From Papaver somniferum (lineage: Eukaryota; Streptophyta; Magnoliopsida; Ranunculales; Papaveraceae): a stretch of DNA of 64,000 bases. The position numbers were made by a program, and so were the translations under genes. Each line of letters starts with the position of its first letter. Within the stretch, counting starts at the first letter, position 1. The notes beneath the pieces were generated by a model, which did no database searches, had not been told where the DNA came from, and saw nothing but the letters and a program-made list of their open reading frames with translations. Below are positions 21,399 to 33,458 of this stretch, piece by piece. The stretch is taken from contig NC_039364.1 in NCBI RefSeq assembly GCF_003573695.1, forward strand, positions 71,568,256 to 71,632,255, in the 5' to 3' direction.

Positions 21399-23950
21399 TT
21401 GTGTTGGAAGTGCATCCTCACCAAGAAATGCCCTGCTTTGTATACGGTGAGGGAAGAACAAGAATTGGGGCACACAGATTATGTTCGGTAAGGCGGTAGA
21501 ATTTGATTGGATTCATCTAAAAAGGTATGTCTATAAACTTGAGCAACATTTGTACTTTTATTTGCTTATAATACTTATAATAATCTTGCTTATCGTTCAT
21601 TTATACCTAACTTGATCCGTGTTTAAGGTTCTTAAATGTTTAGGTTTGAAAATAATAGTTCGGGATGTTTGGACTACATGGTACTCATACCAAGTATGCA
21701 TAACAACATTCAAAATCAAAATCCAGGGGTTTAAGTTCGCAAACCCTTATGCATACTTGACGTTGATATTCAGTAAACTTGTTTTGGCCGTAACTTCTTC
21801 GTCCGAACTCGGATTTACCTCATTCTTTTTGCATTCTCCTCCTTATTGAATTCCCTTCAAAATGGAGATGAGAATTGTTGAATTTGGATGAGGTAATTTT
21901 GGTCTTTGTCCTGTCTCTTATTTTTTAGTGTTTGCTTTGTTTCGTTGCACTTGTTCTATTCTCTTGGACTTGGGCATTGGGATTCTTGGAGAAATCCTAC
22001 TATAAGATATTTTTTTGCTGTTACAAGAGTGGTGTTTGTGAATCACAAAGAAGGAATTTCGAGAATGGGTAGTAGTTCACATTGTTATATATTCTTGAGT
22101 GTTCACAATCATCTCATGTGAACTATGGTGCATAGTCGTCAATGACTTTGTATGTTCTTCTTTGTTGAGGAAATATTTTTATACGCTTTTGGTAACCACT
22201 CTTGGTATAAATCCGTGCGAAAAAGATTGATTCTACCTTCTAAGGGCAAAGATTGTTATTGCAGTATTAATCTTTATGATTTTGTGATATTGCAATATTT
22301 TTATGGGATATGTATTGTTTGCGTCCGTGAACTTGAAGGTCCCATATTTTGTCACAAGTAAAGTCGTTCATGAATCGGTATTCTTATTAATGAAAGGACA
22401 AATGGACTTTTGACATATACAAAAGTTATGCCTATGTAATCATGTATTTGATGGAAAATAGGATAAAATCTTTTGTTCAACAAGGATAAAGTCTATTATG
22501 TCGTTATGATGGAAGATAGAATAGATCCTTGTATGTTATCCACGGTATTTATTTTCGTTGATCCATTTTATTATGTTTTTCCGTGAAGGCTCCATTGTGT
22601 GTCTTATGTTGAGCACCTTACAACTAAGTCGATTTACCTTGGCCTTGTTGGTTGTTCCATAAGATGCTATATGTCGAGCATTAGGAACTAAATTAATCAA
22701 CTAGTTTGGTTATTTAGTTAGTACTCCATAAGTCTTCTTTCTTATGTCGAGTACATGTGAGGTTAAGGTTGTCATATTCTATGATGAACTTAGTCGGGGT
22801 TCCATAAGTTCTCTTATGTTGAGCCCAAAATAATTAAATTGATTACTTCGGTGATTAGTTTGGTTGTTTGTATTCCAATTAGATTAATTATAGGTTCTCT
22901 TATAATTAATCTAGTTGAGTTTTCATATATTTCATAAGTTCTTGTGTTGAGTATATGAAAGGATACACTATCATGTTCTTTGGTTAATGTAGTCATATAT
23001 TCCGTAAGGTTTTCCTTATGTTGAGTATTTGAACGGTTAAGTTAGTCATCTCCGTGTGATTGACTTAGTCGTAGCTCCGTGAGTTTACTTATGTTGAGAA
23101 CTTTCAATTAAATTGATCACTTTTGTGGTTTGATTTAGTTGCGTATTCCAATTGAGTTAATCATGGGTTTACTTGTGATTAATTTGGTTGAGCTTTGGAT
23201 ATAGAAAATCATTCCTATGGTTTTTGGTGTCCAATAAAAAATCCTTATTTTCTTTCGAAATTAAGGTCGCTCTTGTCGTTCTCTCGAGAATGACATCAAA
23301 TGGGGGAGAGTTATTTTGAACTTGTGCTTAATGGTAATATCTTGCAGGGAGTTCGGCTGTGGAATTTTATAGGGGTTATCTTGTATCTTAAAACTCCTTG
23401 ATGAATGATGTTAGCTTTGGCTATTAGATTGCATCTAAATTAAGTTGGTATGTATTTTTCTTTTGGTCATGAAATGTCTCTTGTGGAAATTTCATTATGA
23501 TCCCATTCTTGTACCTTTGCCAATTTTATTGACAAAAAGGGGGAGAAATATTGTAGTTCACACTACAAATACATATGGTTTTCGGATCATTGTGTAAGGG
23601 GAAGTGGTTTACATGATCGAGATGGAGTATTGACTAAGGGGGAGTGATACATATCACCGTAGTATTATTGTTAAAGTCGTGATACAATTGGACTTTGATG
23701 TTATATAATAATACTATGACACTGTATAATAATGATCGAGAATCTCGATTTCTTTCATTATTATAGCTACGGATCTTCAACAACGATAGTGCTAAATTTA
23801 CAACCTTTGGGATCGTTGGAGTACTTGGAAGGATGAAGATTTCAAGGAATGTTGAAGATTAAACTATGGAATAGGAGCCACTAAAGTTTATCTTTTTTGT
23901 ATTCCATATGTATTAATAGTTTTGTCACTAAAATTGACAAAGGGGGAGAT
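21399..23950 (+). other. 3' non-coding region of element B with hairpin array and polypurine repeats
   Basis: No frame over 80 residues here resembles a known protein. About seven copies of a TCC(A/G)TAAG...CTTATGTTGAG unit occur between 22591 and 23100, several of which fold back on themselves. A 13 bp perfect hairpin is at 22880-22913. Polypurine motifs occur at 23298, 23534, 23595 and 23636, before the final tract next to the LTR. Confidence 0.75.
23939..23950 (+). promoter_or_regulatory. Polypurine tract of element B
   Basis: AAAGGGGGAGAT directly precedes the 3' LTR start at 23951. It would prime plus-strand DNA synthesis. The sequence is typical of Sireviruses. Confidence 0.88.
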
Positions 23951-26361
23951 TGTTAGAGCATAGCTCGGTCAACCTCGCATGCGTTTCTATCTCAAGCATG
24001 TTTGTCAATGTTAGTGATCAAAACTATAAGTCTTGATTTCTAGCCTCCATAGCTAAGTCTCGGACTAGGATAGAAAAGTGTAGTTGAGCTCAAGGACTTC
24101 ATGGTGATTCATCATACAACGACGAAGATCTATACAAGGAACCGTGGAACTTCATCAACAAAAAGGTATGTGGAGACTTGAACTTATCTATCACTCAAAA
24201 TTATATCTCTATCATCTCCTACTTCTTATGAGACAAAAGTCGTATGCTATATAGACTAGATCATACACATTTGACATTTAGAGCTGAGCATTCATTGCTT
24301 ATCTTTTATCTCGAAATCGTGTGTTGGTAAAGCGTTTCGCTTTGATCAAGTTTATCTTCACCTAGTGACGAAAGTCATGAAAAGTTTCAATCACTTTGAG
24401 AATTGCTCTGACGTGAATCGGTCTGTGAATAACGGATACATAGCGTCCTCTGAGAATGTCCCAATGATTAAAATGATAGTTTAGATTACATAACCATGTA
24501 TTCCTTGAACCGAAGTTTTTGAACTTTGTTGCTCAAGAGAAATCGGGAGGATTGTGGAATTGGCTTTCCAAATCCGCAAACCTAGTTTGCAGACTCAGTC
24601 CGCGAACTGTCGGAAGTTCTCGACCGAGAATTTCTGCTGGGATTTTCCAAATACTCGTTTGTGTGCTTAGTCTGCGAACTTAGTCCGCGAACTGGCGGAA
24701 GTTCTCATCCCGAAAATTTCTCCTGAGTTTGGAAAACTCAACCGATTAACTTAAGTCCGCGAACTTGTTTGTGAACTTAAGAGGTTATGATCTAAAGATG
24801 TGCTCTGAACATGAAACATTAAATTACTAAGAAATATTTTATGCAAACCGTTGCTATAATGTTCATGAGCCGATTCAATCGAATCGAATCATCTTTGTTT
24901 GAACCGTGTCTTGTGTAGTTACATAAGATATCATAGCAATTGCACAACTCTTTAACTAGTTCATTTGAGTCAATTGAGCTAGTTATGGTGAAGAAGAACA
25001 AGGTTAATATGAAATGCTCATATGGTTAACCTTTTGGGTTACTATGTTGAACCAACATACACGTACATGTTTGGGCATGGTTTTCACAAACCCAGTAAAC
25101 GTCTACCCAAGTGTGTGTGACAAGCTAAGTTTTCGATCTAACGGTTGAGAAATATTAGCTTGAATCTAAATCAGGTTTTCATCTAACGCTGAATAAGGAT
25201 TGCTTTGTACCTAAGGCAAAACCCTGATTTGAAGGATATATAAAGGAGACATCTAGCCTTGAGAAAAACTAATCCCCACACGTCTGTGCGATACTAGTGC
25301 GCTCGCTAGAGTTGATTCTCCTTTAACCTTTGGGTTTCTTCTCTAAAACCAGGTTAACGACTTAAAGACTTCATTGGGATTGTGAAGCCAGACCGATATT
25401 AATTTATCGTAGTTGTGTGATCTGATCTTACATCTTCTATCGTACGAGTACAATCGATTGATTGGCTTGAGATCGTGAGAGTTCTCCGATATGCAAGATA
25501 AAGAAGTCACAAACATCTTCGTCTCAGTGTTTGTGATTCCTCGACAAACTTCCTGTGTATTCAGGAAGGATTTTAGAGAGGTGATTGATTAATCTAGGAT
25601 GTTCTTCGGGAATATAAGACCGGATTATCAATTGGTTCATGTTCACCTTGATTTTATATCTTAAGACGGAACAAAACCTAGGGTTTATCTGTGGAAGACA
25701 AATTTATCCTTTGATAGACTTTTCTGTGTGAGACAAATATGTTTATTATCAAGTCTGTGATTTTGGGTTGCAGCAACTCTTGGTTTTGGGTGAGATCAGC
25801 TAAGGGAATCAAGTGCGCAGTATCCTGCTGGGAGTATAACTGTACCTTGAATTAGTGGGAGACTGATTGGGGTTCAACTATAGTCCAGTCCGAAGTTAGC
25901 TTGTAGTAGGTTAGTGTCTGTAGCGGCTTAATACAGTGTGTATTCAATCTGGACTAGGTCCCGGGGTTTTTCGACATTCGCGGTTTCCTCGTTAACAAAA
26001 CTTCTGGTGTCTGTGTTATTTTTTTTCCGCATTATATTTTTTATATAATTGAAATAATACAGGTTGTGCGTTAAAGATCATAAATTGGAAATCCGACCTT
26101 TGGTTGTTGATTGATATTGATTGATCCTTGGACATTGGTCTTTGGTACCGTCCAAGTATTCCTTGTGTTTGATTAGGACTCGCTGATTTCTATTAGCTTG
26201 AGTAATATAAAAAACAAGAGAGAGATATTAACTCCTTGAGATACTTTTATCTAGATTGAGTATGAATGTCTAGTTGATTCTCGAGCAAAGTATTTCGGAT
26301 TTAGTCTATACAGATTGTTAAGCGAAATATTGGGTGGTGTTGTTAGACCCCCGCTTTTTCA
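23951..26361 (+). repeat. 3' LTR of element B
   Basis: It is collinear with 17436-19843 with scattered differences. It ends GCTTTTTCA, followed by the GTTCG target-site duplication. Confidence 0.92.
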
Positions 26362-26366
26362 GTTCG

Positions 26367-27983
26367 CGTACCAGTCCGCGTACTTAAGTTGGTTATTTTC
26401 TAAAAACGATTATTCATGAACTTAAACTTATATAAACTAAGGAATGCAAGTTTTCAAACCGTGGCTATAAAGTTCATGAATCGATTCAAGTGAACCAAAT
26501 AGTTTTTGATTCAACTGTATCTATTATAAAGATCTAAGAAATTGAACAACTCTCTAACTAGTTCATTTGAGTCATTTGAACTAGTTGTGGTAAAAAAGAA
26601 TATGGTTGATATGAAAGTGCTCATATGGCTAACCATGGTTAACTACTGTTGAACCAACTAGATGTACATGTTTGGGTACGGTTACAAAAACCTAGATAAA
26701 CGTGCATTTCATTTGTGTGTAACAACCTAAGTTTCGATCTAACGGTTGAAAGATATTAGCTTGAATCTAATCAGGTTTTCATCTAACGGTGAATATTAAA
26801 TGCTTTGTTACTAAGCTAACATTGATTGCAAACCCTGACTTGAAAGACAACATATGGGAGAACTCTAGCAACTGGGAAACCTAATCCCCACACCTCCTAT
26901 GTGATACTAGTTGTATTATCTAGAGTCGATTCTCCTTTAACCTTAGGTTTCTACCGAGACCATGTAGGTTAAAGACTTGAAGAATTCATTGGGATTGTGA
27001 AGCCAGACCGATACTACTTTCTTGTAGTTGTGTGATCTGATCTTGCTGTTTCTATCGCACTAAGTATAATCGTAAGGATTGGCTTGAGATTGATTTCTCC
27101 GATAGGCAAGATATAAAAGAAGTCACAAACATCTTCGTCTCATCGTTTTTGATTCCACAATATTTTCTTTCGCTAGTCGATTAAGATTATTGTGTGGTGA
27201 TTGATAATACTAGGTTGTTCTTCGGGAATATAAGTCCGGGTTATCAATTGGTTCTTGTTCACCTTGATTTATCAAAAGACGAAGAAAAACTCGTAGGTAT
27301 TTCTGTTGGAGACAGATTTATCTATTACCGTAGACTTTTCTGTGTGATACAGATTTGTTTATTAAAGTCTTCAACTTTAGGTCGTAGCAACTCTTAGTTG
27401 TGGGTGAGATCAGCTAAGGGAATCAAGTGCGTAGTATCCTGCTGGGATCAGAGACGTAAGGAGCGCAACTGTACCTTGGATCAGTGTAAGATTGATTGGG
27501 GTTCAACTACAATCCAGTCCGAAGTTAGTTTGTAGTAGTCTAGTGTCTGTAGAGGCTTAATACAGTGTGTGTTCAATATGGACTAGGTCCCGGGGGTTTT
27601 CTGCATTTGCGGTTTCCTCGTTAACAAAACTTCTGGTGTCTGTGTTATTTCTTTTTCGCATTATATTTTGTTATATAATTGAAATATCACAGGTTGTGCG
27701 TTAAATCGATCAATTGGGAAATCCAACATTTGGTTGTTGATTGATACTTGAACATTGGTCTTTGGTACCATTCAAGTGATTTCTCTTGTATTCAATTAGA
27801 CTCGTAGATTTCTATTTGCTTGAGTAAGTATTGAATCGAGAAAGAGAGATACAACTCTTTGATATACTTTTATTAAGATTGAGTCTGACTGTCTAGTTGA
27901 TTCTCTTAAAAGTATATTGGAGTTAGTCCATACAGACTGCTAATATAAATATTGGGTGTGGTTGTTAGACCCCCGCTTTTTCA
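26367..27983 (+). repeat. LTR A1, 3' part
   Basis: This continues LTR A1 after the insertion of B and ends GCTTTTTCA just before the primer site. Together with 16729-17435 the LTR is about 2324 bp. The TATA position found in LTR A2 is changed here to ACATATGGG, so the promoter may be lost. Confidence 0.9.
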
Positions 27984-27985
27984 AT

Positions 27986-27997
27986 TGGTATCAGAGC
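27986..27997 (+). promoter_or_regulatory. Primer-binding site of element A (tRNA-iMet type)
   Basis: TGGTATCAGAGC starts two bases after the LTR end, as in element B. Confidence 0.92.
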
Positions 27998-28050
27998 ACG
28001 CAAACACGTTTAAAGACCTTACAAGTCTGTGTTTGTAGCTATATGACTCT

Positions 28051-29679
28051 ATGGACAGGAATTCTATCTCCATAAACGTACCACCAGTTTTCGATGGCTC
28101 AAACTACCTATGGTGGAAAATTGTTATGTGTGGTTTTCTTCAAACTCGTGATTTTTAAACATGGGTACGTGTTGTTAACGGCTATGATCCTCCGGTTAAT
28201 ACAAAAGGCAATGTATCTATACTTAAGGATATTGGTAGATATAGTCCAGAAGAAATCCTTGCTGCAAAGCAAAATTCTGACGGCTTAAATGTTATCATAC
28301 ATGCCATTACCCCAGATCTTCAGCACCATGTGACTACGTGCACTAAGTCTAAAGAAGCCTGGGATATCTTAGAAACTGTATTTGAAGAAAATACCAGTGA
28401 GAAAGAAGCTAGGCTTCAAAACCTAAATTCTGATTGGGAAAACCTTCGTATGACAGATGAAGAAACATTTGATGAGTTTAATCACAAAGTGTCTGAAATT
28501 GTTAATGCATCTTTTGCATTGGGTAAGACCATTCCTGAAAGGGACATTGTGATGAAAATTCTCAGATCATTGTCATCTAGATACGATTCTAAGAAACATG
28601 CCATCGTTGAAGGAAATAATTTCGCAACGCTATCCATAATTACTCTGGTTGGGAGGCTAAATATCTTTGATCATGAGCATACGTCCAAGTCTAATAAGGA
28701 TGTTGATTTCAAAGAACTAAATAACACTAAATTACTTGATAAAAGTAAAAGTGTTTACGTCTCTGAAGATGATCTTTCTGGGGATGATTCATCAGATGAA
28801 GATCTTGACAAGTCAGTCTCGTTGATCACAAGACAGTTTAGGGATCTTCTTTTGAATAGAAGTAAACGGTTCTCCTGAGATAAATCAAGTCATCAGATAA
28901 ACCACATAATCGTGTTGCTCCTAAAAATAGGGATAATGATGAAACTGATGACGAGGATATGCCTCAGTGCTTTAAGTGTAAAGGTTTTGGTCATTTTGCA
29001 AATGAGTGTCCAAATCGAAAGAAATACACTGGGAACAAAGGTCTTGCTGCAACTCTTGGTGAAATGTCTGACATCTATGATTCTAATGAAGATGAAAAAT
29101 CAAGTGTTTCACTTCTTTTTGAAAATATTGATTTGATAATTGTAGCAATACATACATCAATCTTGATATTCTTTCAGAAGAAAACTCAACCAATCTGGAA
29201 GAAAAAATTGACCTTTCCATTGGAAACTCTGTGTATGACGTTTCAGGTACCACTATGTGTCTAGCAGCTTGCACATCTTAAATGCCTGAGTTATATCCAA
29301 GATTACATGCTCGTATCGTTCACTCATAGGTCATGAACTATCAAAGTGTTACAAGTACAAACACAAATTGAGACATGTCAACAAACTTCAAAGAAGAGCA
29401 AATCGACTAGCAAACAAGCTTAAACTTGCTCAGAAGACCGCTGAGGTATGTAAGATTTTATCTTCGTCTAAGAAGTTAGTTTCCAAGGATAAAACAAGAC
29501 CATTAGAGAATAAATCATGGTCCAATCGTTTTGATATACAAGGTCTATGGATTCCTCTCAAGAGGAACATGGTGGACAGATTGTTGTTCACCGCAACACA
29601 ACTTGATTGTGTTGATTTGGTGATCTTGTCTCATGTGCCTGATCAAAAGATACAAGGTTGTGCACCTCTCAGGCTTTAG
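28051..29679 (+). pseudogene. Gag of element A (UBN2-type domain, CCHC knuckle), broken
   Basis: ATG 28051 begins the standard copia gag start (PPVFDGSNYLWWK). A TAA at 28156-28158 interrupts it after 35 codons. The same frame then runs to TGA 28876-28878 through a UBN2-type gag domain (EAWDILETVFEEN). After a frameshift, the zinc knuckle CFKCKGFGHFANEC starts at 28971. Further frame changes lead to a basic segment at 29368-29679. No protease or integrase motif follows. The family role is nucleocapsid formation. This copy could give only fragments. Confidence 0.85.
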
Positions 29680-29882
29680 GAAAAGTTTTCTTTCATTTTT
29701 TCTTAGTTTTGTTTTTTGATACAAATGGGAATCCCTGTCTATCAATAAAGGAGGGTTATTCTCGACAATTCTACTCTCTCTAGATTCAGAATTGTGTGTG
29801 CACGAACCTATTAAAGGTTACGTAACCCTACATTCCTTTTTCCTTACCTGAAACTTCTTTTATCTTAAGACTATTTGTTGAC

Positions 29883-30302
29883 ATGAATTGTGATTTCCTC
29901 TCACAAACTCATACGCTTATGGATGCTCCAAGTATTATGTCTTCTGATAGAAAAGATGTTAATATGATTGTCAAGCCATCAATCATGAAGGAACAAGAGA
30001 AATCTCCGCTGCCTCCAACTTTGAAAAGGAAAAGAATGAATGTGAGGAAGCCAAGAGTTGTTCCTTCAAATTCTCAGAAGTTTTCTGATGTTTTTGAAGT
30101 GTTGAAGGAGACACGAAAGGAGATTCAACAAATAAAGGATTTTGTGCTTAAGACTCATGAGATTCAGAAGGCCCTGGTTCGACATAAGTCAAGAAGTTTT
30201 ATTGATATTAACTCTTATTTTCATGAACCTTATGTCTCAATGGCTGTTGACGACAAGGAGTTCGGGGACGATAAAGAATTCTTAAAATGTCTTAACATCT
30301 AG
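29883..30302 (+). CDS. Small uncharacterised ORF of element A (139 aa)
   Basis: This open frame lies where pol would be in a full element. The protein starts with a hydrophilic stretch and has a basic cluster (KRKRMNVRKPR, about residues 48-58) that could act as a nuclear localisation signal. A probable coiled coil of about 35 residues follows, then an acidic end. I do not recognise a domain. It could be an element accessory protein, a leftover of a gag tail, or chance. It is identical in the duplicate at 54252-54671, which says little because that whole block is duplicated. Confidence 0.45.
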   Translation: MNCDFLSQTHTLMDAPSIMSSDRKDVNMIVKPSIMKEQEKSPLPPTLKRKRMNVRKPRVVPSNSQKFSDVFEVLKETRKEIQQIKDFVLKTHEIQKALVRHKSRSFIDINSYFHEPYVSMAVDDKEFGDDKEFLKCLNI

Positions 30303-31713
30303 TAAAATCTTGTTATGAGAATTTTATTCTTGTGTTTTATTTAGAAGAATAAATAGAGTTTGGAATAGCCATTATTGTGATTACACATAGCTATGTCCAA
30401 CGTTTTCATCTTCATGTTTTTAGGTTTATTTGTTTAAATCTGAAAAGTTGTTTGGAAGATGATGATTTTTGCAGTATTAATCTTTATGGTTTTATATATT
30501 GCAAATTTGTTATGGGATATGTGTGTTTGCATCCGTGAACTATGATTGTCCCATACCTTGTCAAAAGTTAAGTCTTTCATATGTCGATATGCGTGTATTA
30601 ATAAAAGAATGAATGAACTTTTGACATTACAAAAGTTTTAATCCTATTATGTCATTATGCAAGTATTGATGGAAGATAGGATGAACTTTTGTTTACGAGG
30701 ATTATGTCTATTATATGTCATTGTGCAAATAGTGATGGAAAATAGAATGAATCCTTGTCTATTCCGCAGTATTGATCTTCCCTGATCCATATTTTATGTA
30801 TATATTGTGCGGCTCCGTGAGTTCTCTTATGTCGAGCATAACCAATTGAATATATCACACTCTTGTGGTAATTTAGTTGTGTATTCCGATTGAATTAATC
30901 ATGGGTTTTCTTGTGGTTAATTTAATTGAGTGTTTTTGGATTCAAATTCATATCCGTATGTGATTTGTAATGTCCAAAGAAATCCTTCTTTTCTTGTGAA
31001 AGTAAGGTCGCTCTTGTTGTTCTTTCGGGAATGACATTTTATGGGGGAGAGTTCTTAATTGAACTTGTGCTTAATTGCCAAATCTTCGTGGGGAGTGCGG
31101 TTGTGGAATATTATAGGGGTTATCTTGTATCTTTATAAACTCCTTGATGAAAGCATTTAGCTTCGGATATATGATTGCATCTAAAAAATTTGATATGTAC
31201 TTGCTTTTGGTCATGAAATGTCTCTATGGAAATTTCATTGGGATCCCACTAGTTTTCGTACCTTTGCCAATTTTATTGACAAAAAGGGGGAGAATTAATG
31301 TGTAGTTCACACTAGAAATACATATGGTTTTTAGATCATTATGTAAGGGGGAGTGGTTTCCATGTGAGATGGAGTATTGACTAAGGGGGAGTGATACATA
31401 TCACCATAGTATTGTTGTCGAAGTTATGATACAATTGAACTTTGATGCTGTATAATAATACTATGACATTGTATAACAATGATTGAGAATTCTTGTTTTC
31501 TCATTGTCATGACTACGGATTTTCAACAACGGTGATACTAAACTTACAACCTTTGGGATCATTGGAGTACTTGGAAGTGACGAAAGTTTCGAGTAATGTT
31601 GAAGAACCAAGAATATCAGGCATGTGGAAGAGAAGATACAAAAGTTTATTTATCTATTTTTGTATTCCACATGTATTGATAGTTTTGTCACTAAAATTGA
31701 CAAAGGGGGAGAT
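30303..31713 (+). other. 3' non-coding region of element A with polypurine repeats
   Basis: This is a shorter version of the element B 3' region. It has one hairpin unit near 30813-30838, the conserved hairpin at 30895-30920, and polypurine motifs at about 31041, 31281, 31344, 31384 and 31702-31712. The last directly precedes the 3' LTR. No gene is supported. Confidence 0.75.
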
Positions 31714-33236
31714 TGTTAGAGCACTGCTCGGTCGAACTCGCATGCGTTGCTATCTCAAGCATGTTTGTCAATGTTAGTGATCAAAACTATAAGTCTTGAT
31801 TTCTAGTCTACTATTAGCTAAGTCTCGGACTGGGATAGAAAGTGTAGTTGCGCTCAAGACTCCATGGAAATCATCATACAAAGACGAAGAACTACTCAAG
31901 GAACTGGTGGAACTTCATCGACTAAAAGGTATGTGGAGACTTGAACTTATCTATCACTCAAAAGTTTATCTACTCTATCTCTTATCTTGAGACAAAAGTC
32001 GTTTTGCTATATAGATTATGACTATACACATTTGCTATTTTGAGCCGAGTTTATCTCGCTTATCTATTTCTCGAAATATGTGTTGGTAAGCTTTCACTTT
32101 GGCCAAGTTCATCTTTACTAGTGACGAAAGTCATGTTAAGTTTCAATCACTTGAAAATGGCTTTGACGAAAAATGGTTTGTGAATAACAACTATATAACG
32201 TCCTCTAAGAATGTTTCAATGATTGAAATGAGAGTTTAGATTATATAACCATGGTTGGATATAAGCATTGTGTGGTAACTCATACATGTATAAGTCCTTA
32301 TTCCTTGAACCAAAGTATGCGTACTTTGTTGCTCAGGAAAACCGGAACTAGAGTCCTCGTACCAAGTCCACGTACCCAGCCCGCGTACTGTTGGAGGTTC
32401 TCATCCCGAGAATTTCTGCTGGAGTTTGTGAATTGAAAACAAACTTATTCCGGATACTTAAGTCCGCGTACCAGTACGCGTACTTAAGTTGGTTATTTTC
32501 TAAAAATTATTATTCGTGAACTTAAACTTGTATAAACTAAGGAATGCAAGTTTGCAAACCGTGGCTATAAAGTTCATAAATCGATTCAAGTGAATCAAAT
32601 TGTTTTTGTTTCAATTGTGTCTATTATAAAGATCTAAGCAATTGAACAACTCTCTAACTAGTTCATTTGAGTCATTTGAACTAGTTGTGGTAAAGAAGAA
32701 TATGGTTGATATGAAAGTGCTCATATGGCTAACCATTTGGTTAATTACTGTTGAACCAACTAAATGTACATGTTTGGGTACGGTTACACAAACCTAGATA
32801 AACGTGCATTTCATTTGTGTGTAACAAGCTAAGTTTCGATCTAACGGTTGAAATATATTAGCTTGAATCTGGTTTTCATCTAACGGTGAATATGGAATGC
32901 TTTGTTACTAAGCTAACATTGATTCCAAACCCTGATTTGAAAGACAATATAAGGGAGAACTCTAGCAACTGGGAAACCTAATCCCCACACCTCGTGTGTG
33001 ATACTAGTTGTATTAGCTAGAGTCGGTTCTCCTTTAACCTTAGGTTTCTACCGAGACCCTGTAGGTTAACGACTTGAAGACTTCATTGGGATTGTGAAGC
33101 CAGACCGATACTAATTTCTTGTAGTTGTGTGATCTGATCTTGTTGTTTCTATCGTACTAAGTACAATCGTAAGGATTGGCTTGAGATTGATTTCTCCGAT
33201 ATGCAAGATATAAAATAATTCACAATATCTTCGTCT
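31714..33236 (+). repeat. LTR A2, 5' part (first copy)
   Basis: It starts TGTTAGAGCACTGC after the polypurine tract and is collinear with LTR A1. It is interrupted at 33236 by a LINE. The rest of this LTR is found only after the second copy (63396 on). Confidence 0.9.
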
Positions 33237-33458
33237 TCGTAGAATGCTTGGATTCAATTTTTTCGTTGCAATCATTCAGCAAAACGGACTGAGTCGAGCT
33301 CTGCGACTCAGCGACTAAATCGGCGATTTTTTTTTCTCGAGCTTCGATCAACCTCATTAATTCAGGTGAGAATTGATTGCAATCTGGTAATATTTTTCTT
33401 CAGGTGTTTTTATTTTCATAATCAATGGTTAATTTTAGTATCTGAATCTGATATAAAT

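Larger units (their letters stand above)
17436..26361 (+). mobile_element. Sirevirus-like Ty1/copia element B, complete but without pol, nested in LTR A1
   Basis: It is 8926 bp long, flanked by GTTCG at 17431-17435 and 26362-26366. Its LTRs are 17436-19843 (2408 bp) and 23951-26361 (2411 bp). The first 180 bp differ at about eight places, so the insertion is not very recent. A primer site for tRNA-iMet and a polypurine tract are present. The internal 4.1 kb has only a gag-like C-terminal segment. Transposition would need pol from another element. Confidence 0.92.
16729..33236 (+). mobile_element. Sirevirus-like Ty1/copia element A, non-autonomous (first copy)
   Basis: Its parts are 5' LTR 16729-17435 plus 26367-27983 (split by element B), an internal region 27984-31713, and the 3' LTR from 31714. 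The LTR starts TGTTAGAGCACTGC and ends GCTTTTTCA. The primer site matches tRNA-iMet, and a polypurine tract precedes the 3' LTR. The internal region carries a broken gag and one small ORF but no protease, integrase, RT or RNase H. The left flank is ATCAA (16724-16728). The right end is beyond 64000. Confidence 0.85.

Noticed and set aside
27194..27397. 67-residue frame in LTR A1 (and copy at 51563-51766)
   Set aside because: It lies wholly in the LTR and is not open in related LTRs A2 and B.
31493..31777. 94-residue plus-strand frame (and its copy at 55862-56146)
   Set aside because: It crosses the polypurine tract and the LTR start, so it is a chance frame.
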